DNA of 64,000 nucleotides from Vibrio gazogenes (GCF_023920225.1 NZ_CP092588.1:992001-1056000); one strand, 5' to 3'. Positions 25,627 through 34,813 are shown, numbered from the stretch's first letter. Made by a program: numbers and translations. The notes: generated by a model not told the origin, from the sequence alone.

Positions 25627-26234
25627 TGGAAGCATTCATTGCAGGGATCACGCTGGGTTTTAGCTTAATTTTGGCAATCGGCTCTCAGAATGCCTTCGTC
25701 CTCAAGCAAGGCTTAAAACAGCAGTATGTTTTTTCAATCTGTATTTTTTGTGCACTATCCGATGCAATTCTGATCACCATTGGTGTCTATGGGATGGCAA
25801 CTATTGTATCGCTACTGCCTCAATTTTCTATCGCTGCTAAATATTTTGGGGTCGCCTTTCTGATTTTTTACGGCACGCAAAACTTACGCTCAGCCATATG
25901 GCACAGTGGATCATCTCTCTCCGCAGAAGGTAGTGACGGATTACCATTCACCAAGGTTATTTTAACCTGTTTAGCGTTCACATGGCTCAATCCACATGTC
26001 TATCTTGATACGGTTCTTTTGATTGGTTCAATTTCCACCAATTACGCAGAACAACAGTTGTTCTTTACCGTGGGCGCGATTATGGCTTCATTCATATTCT
26101 TCTTCGCCTTAGGGTTTGGAGCAAGGTTGCTCACGCCAATATTTTCTAAACCGGTCTATTGGCGTGTTTTAGACGGTGTTATTGCATTATTTATGTACTT
26201 TATTGCATATAAGCTAATCGTAATGGAAATATAA
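25626..26234 (+). CDS. LysE/ArgO-type amino acid exporter
   Basis: 202 residues. The start GITLGFSLILAIGSQNAFVLKQGLKQQYVF is the LysE/ArgO signature (GPQNAFVL in most members, here GSQNAFVL), and TWLNPHVYLDTVLLIGSIS is the conserved central motif. Six hydrophobic segments. Known members export basic amino acids such as lysine, arginine or canavanine. Its ATG overlaps the desaturase stop by one base (TAATG), and AGGAGA lies upstream. In this operon it may export the product made by the desaturase-like enzyme; that link is inferred from position. Confidence 0.9.
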   Translation: MEAFIAGITLGFSLILAIGSQNAFVLKQGLKQQYVFSICIFCALSDAILITIGVYGMATIVSLLPQFSIAAKYFGVAFLIFYGTQNLRSAIWHSGSSLSAEGSDGLPFTKVILTCLAFTWLNPHVYLDTVLLIGSISTNYAEQQLFFTVGAIMASFIFFFALGFGARLLTPIFSKPVYWRVLDGVIALFMYFIAYKLIVMEI

Positions 26235-26236
26235 AT

Positions 26237-26479
26237 ATGTTTGGACTGTTTAAAAAAATACCCGTTGATATCGATGACAAAGCTTATTCAGCAAGCAAGA
26301 AATCAACGCTGCTTCGCGTTTGTTTAAGCAATGGGATAAATATTCAGCATAAATGCCAGAGTGGGATATGTAAGAAATGCGCGGTTGTCGAGCACACAAG
26401 CCAAGGTGATATCACCGTCCTTGCGTGTCAGAGGATCATTTTACCCACGCAAACCAATCGGTTTAGCACCATCAAGTAA
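26237..26479 (+). CDS. Small plant-type [2Fe-2S] ferredoxin
   Basis: 80 residues. HKCQSGICKKC gives Cys40, Cys45 and Cys48, and VLACQ gives Cys64: the C-x4-C-x2-C...C pattern of plant-type ferredoxins. SKKSTLLRVCLSNGINIQ before it is the usual strand-helix leading into the cluster loop. It starts two bases after the exporter stop, so it is in the same operon, and can pass electrons to the di-iron enzyme. No ferredoxin reductase is encoded nearby. Confidence 0.92.
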   Translation: MFGLFKKIPVDIDDKAYSASKKSTLLRVCLSNGINIQHKCQSGICKKCAVVEHTSQGDITVLACQRIILPTQTNRFSTIK

Positions 26480-26670
26480 GCGCAAACGTCAACGTGACCA
26501 GAACAACGATGCTGAATAAAGACGATGTAAACGGGTTAATAGACATAATCGATGATATGCATCATATAATAAACGCCAGAGTGAACCATTCTGGCGTCGT
26601 GGCTTGATAACCTGTTATCGCCTTAACCATCGGTCAATATCATCAATCAATAACCAAAGGAATGAATCTC

Positions 26671-27351
26671 ATGGTAGTGATAGTACCGTCGATTGACGAT
26701 CGAATTTATCATATCGCCCCAAAATTTAGAGCATTGAGCATTTCCGTTCAGGGAACCCCCATCCAGAATCCGGAGTACGCAAAGCAGGTTCTGCAAGCGG
26801 CTTGTACATTTGTGATTGAGAGCGACTACGCATGGGCAGAGTCTCACATTGATGCTTGGGGAGATGTTTTTCGTCAATTTGGTTCGAAACCGAATCGAAC
26901 ACCATGCTCTGCGGCAGCACTGAGAAAGCGAGTATTGAAAAACGGCGGCATGGAAAGCATTGATCCGATTGTGGATATCTATAACGCGATCAGTATTCAA
27001 TATGCGCTTCCTGTTGGCGGAGAAAATATTGATGCTTACCAAGGAACACCGACACTCACGATTGCCGACGGGACAGAACGATTTGACACCATGAAAGATG
27101 GTTCGCCAACGACTGAATCTCCAAACGCCGGAGAAGTCATATGGCGTGACGCGATCGGCGTAACATGTCGCCGTTGGAATTGGCGACAAGGGCTCCGAAC
27201 ACGCATTGAATCAGATACCCGCAATATGTGGTTTATATTGGAAAGCCTACCCGAAATGCCATTAGAAAGCTTACAGCAAGCTGGTCAAGATATGGTGAAA
27301 CACTTACGGATACTGATGCCTGACGCAATCATTGAACAAACCAGCGTGTGA
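26671..27351 (+). CDS. Stand-alone B3/B4 (tRNA-binding) domain protein
   Basis: 226 residues. The segment KPNRTPCSAAALRKRVLKNGGMESIDPIVDIYNAISIQYALPVGGENID matches the B3/B4 domain of phenylalanyl-tRNA synthetase beta subunits, which holds the editing site for mischarged tRNA(Phe). Free-standing versions are widespread and may remove wrong amino acids from tRNA. Start 26671 (MVVIVPSIDD) is preferred because AAAGGA sits nine bases upstream; ATG 26662 abuts it. It is 190 bp after the ferredoxin on the same strand, so may be separately transcribed. Confidence 0.88.
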   Translation: MVVIVPSIDDRIYHIAPKFRALSISVQGTPIQNPEYAKQVLQAACTFVIESDYAWAESHIDAWGDVFRQFGSKPNRTPCSAAALRKRVLKNGGMESIDPIVDIYNAISIQYALPVGGENIDAYQGTPTLTIADGTERFDTMKDGSPTTESPNAGEVIWRDAIGVTCRRWNWRQGLRTRIESDTRNMWFILESLPEMPLESLQQAGQDMVKHLRILMPDAIIEQTSV

Positions 27352-27488
27352 CAAACAACACGGGGGAATTCGTCTCATCAACCGATGACAGACAATTGAT
27401 ATAAAAGGTTAAACGGTCAATACTGAAATTAAAAATCTTAGTTAACGCCCAATCAGATGTAAGGAACAAAACGCAAATTTAATGTTTA

Positions 27489-27533
27489 TATACCCAAATG
27501 ACCTCAAGATGCAGTTTCAGCGAGAATTACTGG
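27489..27533 (+). repeat. 45-bp repeat C, copy 1
   Basis: TATACCCAAATGACCTCAAG then ATGCAGTTTCAGCGAGAATTACTGG. An inverted copy with two mismatches is at 33231-33275. It overlaps the tetR 3' end and supplies its last codons and stop. Short repeats of this type are common between genes in Vibrio. Confidence 0.88.
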
Positions 27534-28137
27534 GGTATATCCGTTGCATTTGATTGGGAAGATACAGTCCTAAATAAGCTTGAGTTAATCTGACCGCTTC
27601 TTCTGCCATATCTCTTTGTATACAGCCGTGCTCTCTATATGAAAGCGAGTAAACCTTATCCGCAGTTTGCAGTGCGATAGCAAAAATATTAATATTTTCA
27701 GGCAATGCCGGAAGATTAAAATAACGGTGATAGATATTTTCGACGCGTTTACCTAATGCGAAATCATTTTCCACATCAGAATGATTGATACTGGTGAACG
27801 TATGCCGACTCAATATTAACTTTTGTGCAATCGCATTATCTTCATAATATTGAACATATCCAGATTCAATCATACGGTTAATATCAGACCAATGTTTAAT
27901 TTCATCCGGTTTTATACAACTATCTAATATAGCATCGAAATCTGTAAATACATCCGCCATCAGTGATTGGAAGAGACATTCTATATTTGGATAGTGATGA
28001 TATACCGTTGATGTTGCGATGCCACATTCTTTGGCAATATCGTATATCGAAATATCGTTCGCTTCTCTGCGCTCAATAAGATTCATCACTGCATGATGTA
28101 TTCTATCCAATTTTTTCTCTTTGCTAATTTTTTGCAT
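27517..28137 (-). CDS. TetR-family regulator of the agmatine locus
   Basis: 206 residues from ATG 28137, which has AGGGTGG upstream; the in-frame TTG at 28158 is unlikely. The DNA-binding part is ISIYDIAKECGIATSTVYHHYPNIECLFQSLM (about 30-60). The C-terminal ligand domain is closely similar to the second TetR protein at 35958 (both have ALQ.ADKVYS..YRE). It lies beside carbamate kinase on the same strand and across from the agu operon, so probable targets are the divergent promoters. Its last residues (PSNSR-stop) are encoded by repeat C. Confidence 0.9.
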   Translation of the reverse strand: MQKISKEKKLDRIHHAVMNLIERREANDISIYDIAKECGIATSTVYHHYPNIECLFQSLMADVFTDFDAILDSCIKPDEIKHWSDINRMIESGYVQYYEDNAIAQKLILSRHTFTSINHSDVENDFALGKRVENIYHRYFNLPALPENINIFAIALQTADKVYSLSYREHGCIQRDMAEEAVRLTQAYLGLYLPNQMQRIYPSNSR

Positions 28138-28172
28138 GTAATCCACCCTATGATTCAATAGTATGGATAGAG

Positions 28173-28192
28173 ATACCCGGACAGTCGGGTAT
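28173..28192 (-). promoter_or_regulatory. Dyad between carbamate kinase and tetR
   Basis: ATACCCG-GACAGT-CGGGTAT, a perfect 7-bp inverted repeat, extended outside by TATGGAT/ATCCATA with a 3-4 base offset. It lies upstream of the tetR start and after the carbamate kinase stop, so it may be an operator or a terminator; the sequence alone does not decide. Confidence 0.45.
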
Positions 28193-28231
28193 CCATATCG
28201 CTTTGATCAATGATTGGCATTGAGCCGTTCA

Positions 28232-29140
28232 TTAAGGATGAATATGAGTTCCCGAGGTGCCTTTAATAATATCCGGAGCGTAATAGAGATCACCAATATG
28301 TGCGGTTTTTCCTGTTTGTTGAACAAACTGGCAGCAAGCATCAACCTTGGGTCCCATGGAGCCGGCAGCAAAGTTATAGCCTTGAATTTCTGCCACCGAG
28401 ACATCATGCAGCTGTTGTTCGTTTTCTGTTCCCCAGTCTAAACAAACATGAGTGCCATCCGTCAGAATGACCAAATGTTCTGCACCAATTTCTTTGGCAA
28501 TCAGCGCTGCACTCATATCTTTATCGATGACTGCTTCAAAGCCTTCATAAGCATGATTTTTCTCGATCACTGGCGTACCACCGCCGCCACCACAAATAAC
28601 CAGATGATCTTTTTCAAGTAAATCTTTAATTGCTTTAATTTCTAATACTTCTTTGGGTTTTGGTGATGGTACAACCCGACGCCAATATTGACCATCGGGT
28701 TTAACAACCCAATTATTTTTATCGGCCAGAGCTAAAGCCTCTGCTTCGTTATATACTGGCCCAATAAATTTAGTCGGGTTTAAAATAGCAGGATCATTTG
28801 AGTCTACGACCATTCTTGTCAATATTGTTGTGGTATATTTATCATCAATCGCGGCATTTAAACCCTGCTGAATTAAATATCCAATCATACCTTGCGTTTC
28901 AGCACCTAATACATCGAATGGATAAGACGGACAATCTTTATAAGCATCATTTTGCAATGAAAGCAGGCCGACTTGTGGTCCGTTACCATGAACAATCACT
29001 AACCGGTAGTCTTTACTTAATTCAGCGAGTGATTCAGATGTTTTGGTGATGCTCTTTTTTTGATTATCACAACTCATTATTTCACCACGTTGAAGTAATG
29101 CATTGCCACCGATAGCAACAACAATAATTGGCTTGTTCAT
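28232..29140 (-). CDS. arcC: Carbamate kinase
   Basis: 302 residues. VVAIGGNALLQRGE, VIVHGNGPQVGLL, ICGGGGGTPVI and DKDMSAALIAKEIGAEHLVILTDG are the amino-acid-kinase-fold motifs of carbamate kinase; TGKTAHIGDL and the C-terminal GTSGTHIHP are also typical. It makes ATP from carbamoyl phosphate and ADP, releasing carbamate, the energy-yielding end of the agmatine deiminase route (also called aguC there). It is transcribed away from the antiporter/deiminase/transferase operon across a 280-bp divergent region and has AGAGGAA before the ATG. Confidence 0.95.
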   Translation of the reverse strand: MNKPIIVVAIGGNALLQRGEIMSCDNQKKSITKTSESLAELSKDYRLVIVHGNGPQVGLLSLQNDAYKDCPSYPFDVLGAETQGMIGYLIQQGLNAAIDDKYTTTILTRMVVDSNDPAILNPTKFIGPVYNEAEALALADKNNWVVKPDGQYWRRVVPSPKPKEVLEIKAIKDLLEKDHLVICGGGGGTPVIEKNHAYEGFEAVIDKDMSAALIAKEIGAEHLVILTDGTHVCLDWGTENEQQLHDVSVAEIQGYNFAAGSMGPKVDACCQFVQQTGKTAHIGDLYYAPDIIKGTSGTHIHP

Positions 29141-29421
29141 AACAAATTCCTCTTTAGAATTTTATTCATTTTATATGTGTCGTGTATGCACATTGATAGA
29201 GAATATTTATTCATGCTAGTCGAAGAGAAATAAAACTAAAATTGATCAGAGTCAATATTCCGAATTTATCGATTATTTTGAATTAAAAGTGTTACCTCTA
29301 TTTTAATCTATCCATGAAAACTTCAATCAAAGCCGATAGTGAATTTTTATCACAGTGTTCAGGTCAATATTCAGTCAGTCTTAATCAAAAGCAGCAACGA
29401 CTTCTTTGAAGGAGAATGACT
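29141..29421. promoter_or_regulatory. Divergent promoter region of the agmatine locus
   Basis: AT-rich 281-bp region between carbamate kinase (minus) and the antiporter operon (plus). No coding frame. It must hold both promoters; I see no clean palindrome for the TetR protein. Confidence 0.5.
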
Positions 29422-30825
29422 ATGAGTACTGAGCAAAAAGGAAAAATGGGGGTCGCCAGTATAGCGTTATTTACGTTATGTGCGGTGCTCGTTGTCGATA
29501 CACTCACGGCTTCCGCGAGCATCGGTGTAAGTGCTATCGGTTGGTGGGTGGTAATGTTGATTTTCTTCGTTATCCCCTATGGATTAATCACTTCAGAACT
29601 AAGTACAGCCTACCCTGGTGAAGGCGGGATTTACGACTGGGTTAAGTCAGCTTTCGATTTCAAATGGGCGGTACGGACCACTTGGTTTTACTGGATAAAC
29701 GTCGGTTTATGGATGCCCGCAGTTTACATCATGTTTGCCGGTATGTTCGCCGAACTCTTTATGCCTGATCTGTCATTGTGGGGACAAATTGCGATTTGTA
29801 TCGCTCTGACCTGGTTAACGGTATGGATCTGTAATGTCTCGGCAGATATTGGGGTTTGGGTAACCAACGTTGGCGCAATTTTGAAGATTATTGTTATCGG
29901 CACGGTCGGTGTGGGCGGTTTTATCTATGGCATGAAACACGGTGTTGCCAATGAATTTTCGCTCCAAACAATGACACCAGGTGTTGACTCTGCGGTCGCG
30001 TTCTTACCTGCGATTGTCTTTAACCTCATGGGATTTGAGCTGGTCGCAACAATGACTTCAGAAATGAAAGATGTTCGCGACATGCCTAAAGCGGTGTTCC
30101 TTTCTATCGGCATTACAGCATTTTTATACATCTTTGGTACGGTCGGTATTTTGATGGCGTTACCCGTTAAAGATATTGGATTGGTCGCCGGCTTGATCGA
30201 TACCTTTAAAACCTTGTTTGGTGGCGGTGCAATGGGTACAGCAATGGTTTATGTCCTCGGGGTTTGTGCTCTCCTGACGCTGATCGGCAACATGGTGAGC
30301 TGGACAATGGGCGCAAGCCGGGCTGCGGCTGAAGCTGCACAAGAAGGTGAGTTACCGGCGGCTGTAGCAAAAGTATCTGAGAAAGGCTCTCCGGTTGGGG
30401 CAAATAACATTACGGGAATCGTTTCCACCGTGGTCATTATCTCTTACGCGTTTTTCGCACAAGGGAACGACGATCTGTTCTGGTCCGTGTTTGCTTTCTC
30501 AAGCTGCATCTTCTTATTGCCTTATTTATTCATGTTCCCAGCGTACTTGAAACTTCGCGTTACGGATAGCAGACATGAGCGACCATTCAAGGTCCCTGGT
30601 GGCCGGGGAATGCAGTGGTTAATGTCAATCGTATGTTTCTTGGTCGTTTTTCAAGCCGTAATTCTTTTCATCTTCCCGGAAGCGCTGGATTTGGAAGTGG
30701 CTGACTGGAATTACACCGCGCCTGTCTTGATTGGCGTCATCGTGACCATTGTGATGGGTGAGTGGATTCTATCAGGCGCACTGAAAAGAAAACAAAATGA
30801 ATTAAAACAGCAAGATACTGAATGA
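29422..30825 (+). CDS. aguD: APC-family agmatine/putrescine antiporter
   Basis: 467 residues from ATG 29422 (AAGGAG seven bases before); ATG 29416 is too close to that site. About twelve membrane segments. Start region GVASIALFTLCAVLVVDTL and ELSTAYPGEGGIYDWVKSAF are typical of glutamate:GABA-antiporter-like APC proteins. In other bacteria AguD exchanges external agmatine for internal putrescine, matching the next two genes. A close paralogue lies at 36947. The stop overlaps a possible early start of aguA; co-translation is likely. Substrate is inferred from context. Confidence 0.88.
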   Translation: MSTEQKGKMGVASIALFTLCAVLVVDTLTASASIGVSAIGWWVVMLIFFVIPYGLITSELSTAYPGEGGIYDWVKSAFDFKWAVRTTWFYWINVGLWMPAVYIMFAGMFAELFMPDLSLWGQIAICIALTWLTVWICNVSADIGVWVTNVGAILKIIVIGTVGVGGFIYGMKHGVANEFSLQTMTPGVDSAVAFLPAIVFNLMGFELVATMTSEMKDVRDMPKAVFLSIGITAFLYIFGTVGILMALPVKDIGLVAGLIDTFKTLFGGGAMGTAMVYVLGVCALLTLIGNMVSWTMGASRAAAEAAQEGELPAAVAKVSEKGSPVGANNITGIVSTVVIISYAFFAQGNDDLFWSVFAFSSCIFLLPYLFMFPAYLKLRVTDSRHERPFKVPGGRGMQWLMSIVCFLVVFQAVILFIFPEALDLEVADWNYTAPVLIGVIVTIVMGEWILSGALKRKQNELKQQDTE

Positions 30826-30836
30826 GGAGTATTGAG

Positions 30837-31928
30837 ATGAGCAAATTATTAGCGACAACCCCAAAACAAGACGGCTTCAGAATGCCGGCTGAACATGAAC
30901 CTCACAGTGAAGTGTGGATGGCATGGCCTGAGCGGACGGATAACTGGCGTGATGGCGCCAAACCCGCTCAGCGAGCTTTCGTTGAAGTCGCGACACAGAT
31001 TCGCGTAACCACACCGGTTACCATGCTGGTGAGTGCAGACCAATATGATAATGCCGTGTCTCGTCTGCCTGATAACATCAGAGTGTTAGAAGTCTCAACC
31101 GATGATTCCTGGATGCGTGATATCGGCGCCAGTTACGTCGTCAATGATAAAGGGGAACGCCGTGGTGTTGACTGGGAATTTAATGCCTGGGGCGGTTTTG
31201 TTGATGGTCTCTACTGGCCTTGGAAACGCGACGACCAAGTCGCGCAGAAAATGTGTGAAATTACGGGAGACAGCCGTTATCGCGCACCGATTGTTTTAGA
31301 AGGTGGTTCAATTCATGTTGACGGTGAAGGCACACTTTATACAACGGAAGAGTGTTTGCTGCATGCAAGCCGGAACCCGGATTTAACCAAAGAAGTATTG
31401 AGCGACATTCTCAGTGAACACTTAAATATCGAAAAGATTATCTGGTTACCTCATGGCTTATATAACGACGAAACCAATGGTCACGTTGATAACATTCTTC
31501 ACGTCGTGAAACCGGGAGAAGTTGTTCTGACCTGGTGTGATGATGAGAATGACCCTCAATATGCAATTAGCCGTGAAGCTTATGACTGTTTAACCCGCCA
31601 GACCGATGCGAAAGGACGAAAAATCGTGGTTCACAAGCTTCCCATGCCTGGCCCGCTATTTATGGAAGAAGACGAAGCATCCGGGATCGATATTGCCGCA
31701 GGCATGGAACGTGAAGCCGGAGAGAGACTTGCTGCATCATATGCCAATTATCTGATTACGAACCACCAGATCGTATTTCCATTATTAGATGAACGTTACG
31801 ATATGGACGTAAAACATAAATTAGAAACGCTCTATCCAAATTATAAAGTGAATGGGGTGAATGCTCGGGAAATATTATTAGGCGGCGGAAATATTCACTG
31901 TATATCACAACAAGTGCCGGCAGTTTAA
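30837..31928 (+). CDS. aguA: Agmatine deiminase
   Basis: 363 residues. The guanidino-modifying enzyme motifs are EVWMAWPERTDNWR, DDSWMRDIGASYVVN, EFNAWGG, VLEGGSIHVDGEGT, HGLYNDETNGHVDN and the C-terminal LGGGNIHCISQQ with catalytic Cys355. It converts agmatine to N-carbamoylputrescine plus ammonia. ATG 30837 is chosen because GAGGAG lies upstream. It stands between the antiporter and the transferase that uses its product. Confidence 0.97.
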   Translation: MSKLLATTPKQDGFRMPAEHEPHSEVWMAWPERTDNWRDGAKPAQRAFVEVATQIRVTTPVTMLVSADQYDNAVSRLPDNIRVLEVSTDDSWMRDIGASYVVNDKGERRGVDWEFNAWGGFVDGLYWPWKRDDQVAQKMCEITGDSRYRAPIVLEGGSIHVDGEGTLYTTEECLLHASRNPDLTKEVLSDILSEHLNIEKIIWLPHGLYNDETNGHVDNILHVVKPGEVVLTWCDDENDPQYAISREAYDCLTRQTDAKGRKIVVHKLPMPGPLFMEEDEASGIDIAAGMEREAGERLAASYANYLITNHQIVFPLLDERYDMDVKHKLETLYPNYKVNGVNAREILLGGGNIHCISQQVPAV

Positions 31929-32036
31929 TTAATCACGTTTAATTTAAACGCCCTATCAATTGAATAACGAATTAAATCTACTTTGTGTAGGTGTGAATAT
32001 CTACACCCCAAATTCTGATCAAGAAGGAATGATATT

Positions 32037-33083
32037 ATGAAATTACCATCTTCAAGCGCGACCGATCTCAACAAAAAAAATATGGAACACATGGTGTCGA
32101 TGAAAGACTTCAGTGTCGAAGAAATGGATCGCATGATGGAATTAATGAGCTATTTAAAAGAAGCGCGTCAAGACAATGCGATTCCTCAATTATTTAAGGG
32201 TAAATCTGTCGCGATGATTTTTGAGGCAGGCTCAACGCGGACCCGCGTGTCTTTCGAGGTGGCAGCGACACTATTAGGCGGTCATGCGCTGTTCTTATCG
32301 CCAAAAGATATTCACCTTGGCGGCAAAGAGTCGATTGATGATACATCACGCGTGCTGTCTCGTATGTGTGACATCATTATGGCGCGTACCAATAGCCCGG
32401 AAACATTGGATGGCTTACTGAAAATGTCGACTGTCCCCGTAATCAATGGGCTCGATACGCGTTTCCACCCCACTCAGATGTTGGCAGACCTATTCACCAT
32501 TAAAGAACATATCACTGACGGACGGGCTTTGTCAGACTTAACGCTGGCGTTCATGGGGGATGCGACGGATGTGTGTCGTTCACTGATGCTCACTTGTGCG
32601 AAATACGGAATGGGCTTTAAACAGATTGGTCCGAAGAAATACCATATGGAGCAAGCGTGGATTGATCTCGCCGAAGCGTTCTGTGCTGAATCTGGTGGCC
32701 ATATCGAAATCACTGATGATGTCGACCAGATTCGTGATTGTGATGTGGTGTACGGTGATAGTTTCTACTGGGTCACTCAAACGGATGAGAAAGCAGAACG
32801 CTTGGCGGCATTCATGCCTGATTATGTGATTACAGAAGAACTCATGGCGAAAGCAAAACCGGGCGCCATGCTCCTTCACTGCCTACCGGCGAACGATCAA
32901 GAAGAAATCACTCGTGGCGCACTTGAAAGCGAATACTCTGTTGCGTTCGATGAAGCTGAAAACCGTTTAACCGCACAAATGGCAATTTTGGTTTATTTCA
33001 CTCACAAACATACTCATCTGCCATCAGCAGATGTGGTGAAGAAACACGAAGCAAAAATTGGTGATTTTTTAAAAACGTTGTAA
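32037..33083 (+). CDS. ptcA: Putrescine carbamoyltransferase
   Basis: 348 residues. Carbamoyl phosphate loop GSTRTR (residues 65-70), HPTQMLADL, and HCLPA are those of the transcarbamylase family. YGDSFYWV replaces the substrate loop used by ornithine carbamoyltransferases, and a helical C-terminal tail (VVKKHEAKIGDFLKTL) is as in putrescine carbamoyltransferases, so this assignment is preferred over argF. It phosphorolyses carbamoylputrescine to putrescine and carbamoyl phosphate, which feeds carbamate kinase. AAGGAA precedes the ATG; the gap to aguA is 108 bp and includes a short GTGTAG/CTACAC hairpin. Confidence 0.94.
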   Translation: MKLPSSSATDLNKKNMEHMVSMKDFSVEEMDRMMELMSYLKEARQDNAIPQLFKGKSVAMIFEAGSTRTRVSFEVAATLLGGHALFLSPKDIHLGGKESIDDTSRVLSRMCDIIMARTNSPETLDGLLKMSTVPVINGLDTRFHPTQMLADLFTIKEHITDGRALSDLTLAFMGDATDVCRSLMLTCAKYGMGFKQIGPKKYHMEQAWIDLAEAFCAESGGHIEITDDVDQIRDCDVVYGDSFYWVTQTDEKAERLAAFMPDYVITEELMAKAKPGAMLLHCLPANDQEEITRGALESEYSVAFDEAENRLTAQMAILVYFTHKHTHLPSADVVKKHEAKIGDFLKTL

Positions 33084-33142
33084 CTCACTCGATATAAAGA
33101 AACGATCAGCTAAAAGGTATATTCGTTTCCGAATGAGACAGA

Positions 33143-33172
33143 TGAAAGAGGTGGTTATTACTGCCTCTTTCA
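33143..33172. terminator. Terminator after ptcA
   Basis: TGAAAGAGG (33143-33151) and CCTCTTTCA (33164-33172) form a perfect 9-bp stem, 59 bp after the ptcA stop and before the convergent MFS gene. Confidence 0.75.
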
Positions 33173-33230
33173 TTGATCTATTTCTCGCCATAGAATGGCT
33201 ATGACTCAAATCTCTGCCTTGCCTCTGAGC

Positions 33231-33275
33231 CCAGTGATTCTCGCTGAAACTGCATCTTAAGGTCATTTGGGTATA
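33231..33275 (-). repeat. 45-bp repeat C, copy 2 (inverted)
   Basis: CCAGTGATTCTCGCTGAAAC then TGCATCTTAAGGTCATTTGGGTATA, the reverse complement of 27489-27533 at 43 of 45 positions. The two copies bracket the whole agmatine gene set. Confidence 0.88.
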
Positions 33276-33328
33276 AGTGTTAAATACATGGCTCAACCAT
33301 CAATGAATAAAAGATGAATCTACCCTAT

Positions 33329-34723
33329 TTATTTTTTAATCCGACTCACACTAAATAAAATCGCTAAAAATACGGAGCCGGAAGCAAACCACAACCCTAG
33401 GTGGACTATATTTCCGGAAGATGAGGCAAGAGAATCTGACTGGGATAGTATGATACCAATCACCGCAGTACCAAGACATTGACCAAATGTTCTCATCATC
33501 GCCAGTACTCCGGAAGCATAACTACTATAATTAGCCTTCACATTTGCCATCATTTCACGATTATTGGGGCTTTGAAATAAGCCGAAACCAATACCACAAA
33601 CTAAACTTCTCCACGCAATATCTAAAACTGACGGCGTTTGTGGGAGACCAATCAATAGCAGCGATCCAATCCCAAAAGTGACAAGCCCGAACGTTGAAAT
33701 CATTGCCGGATTTTTCTTATCGGCCAGCCTCCCTGCATGTGGTGCCGCAAGAATAATACCGACTGGCCATGGCAGGAAAAGCAGCGCGGATGTTAGAGGA
33801 CTGTAGCCATAAACACCCTCATATAAAAATGGCAGTGCAATAAAAATAATCCCCTGAGCGATAAACGAAATGAAAGATGTAATCGCTGATAGAGAAAAAC
33901 GTTGATTTGAAAATATGTCTAACGGTAATAACGGCGCAATGGTCCTACGCTGACGATAAACGAATGCCACACCACTCACTAGCGCAGTTACCGCATAAAA
34001 TAATGCCTGTTGTTCGCTATCACTGGTTGCATGTTTAGAAAACGAGTTGGCACACAAAATCGTGCTACCCAACATGATGACAGAAAACAATGCACCGATT
34101 TTATCTAAAGGACGTGTATCAAGCTGAACTGACTGAGGAAGAAATCGTTTCGAAAAAACGACGGCGACAACACCGAGCGGGGCATTAATCATAAACAGCC
34201 ACGGCCAGCTTAACGTAACCAACAAAGCACCACTGACTAATGGTGCGACTGCGGTACATGTAGCAACTAATAAGGCGTTCATCCCTAAAATCCGTCCGAG
34301 TAATCGGGTGGGGAAAATCGTTCTAAGGAGTGCCGGCGCGATACTGAGCGTCGCGGCACCACCAATCCCCTGAATAAAACGCATGACCACCAGCTCTGAT
34401 AATGAAGAAGATAATGCACATCCCACAGAAGACAGCGTAAAAAGAATCAATCCCCCGATAAACTGCTTACGAAAACCGATACGAGTCGCCAGAGCCGAAA
34501 AAATAGCTAAAGACATCGCCACAGCAAGTAAGTAACCATTCGCAACCCAAACTGCCTCTGAAGCACTGACACCGAGTGATGTTGACATCTGGGGCAATGC
34601 TATATTGATCATCGAACCATCAAAAACATTCATCGTCGTCGTAATCATGACGGCCAACATCGCAAATAATCGTTCTTTACCGGGCAATCCGTCATCGCCC
34701 GCTTGACTCATAAACAGTGCCAT
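33329..34723 (-). CDS. MFS drug exporter, EmrB/QacA (DHA2) type
   Basis: 464 residues, about 14 hydrophobic segments. FDGSMINIALPQMSTSLGVSASEAVWVANGYLLAVAMSLAIF fits the DHA2 N-terminal motif (D-x-x-I-V/I-N-x-A-L-P), and RFIQGIGGAATLSIAPALLRTIFP the motif C region. It should expel a hydrophobic toxic compound using the proton gradient. It is divergent from a LysR regulator, which likely controls it. Confidence 0.92.
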   Translation of the reverse strand: MALFMSQAGDDGLPGKERLFAMLAVMITTTMNVFDGSMINIALPQMSTSLGVSASEAVWVANGYLLAVAMSLAIFSALATRIGFRKQFIGGLILFTLSSVGCALSSSLSELVVMRFIQGIGGAATLSIAPALLRTIFPTRLLGRILGMNALLVATCTAVAPLVSGALLVTLSWPWLFMINAPLGVVAVVFSKRFLPQSVQLDTRPLDKIGALFSVIMLGSTILCANSFSKHATSDSEQQALFYAVTALVSGVAFVYRQRRTIAPLLPLDIFSNQRFSLSAITSFISFIAQGIIFIALPFLYEGVYGYSPLTSALLFLPWPVGIILAAPHAGRLADKKNPAMISTFGLVTFGIGSLLLIGLPQTPSVLDIAWRSLVCGIGFGLFQSPNNREMMANVKANYSSYASGVLAMMRTFGQCLGTAVIGIILSQSDSLASSSGNIVHLGLWFASGSVFLAILFSVSRIKK

Positions 34724-34783
34724 ATATTGCCACCTCTTTTCTTTGAAAGATTAAAGTTTAAATTGCTATCATACAAGGCGGAA

Positions 34784-34813
34784 GGTGCATCAATTTCATT
34801 ATATAGTTGCACC
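34784..34813. promoter_or_regulatory. Possible LysR operator in the MFS/LysR divergent promoter
   Basis: GGTGCA (34784-34789) and TGCACC (34808-34813) form an inverted pair 18 bp apart; a further GGTGCA follows at about 34831. The position between the divergent genes fits a LysR binding region, but the site is unproven. Confidence 0.4.

Noticed and set aside
28214..28441. Plus-strand frame opposite carbamate kinase
   Set aside because: Lies opposite a clear gene; no supporting signal.
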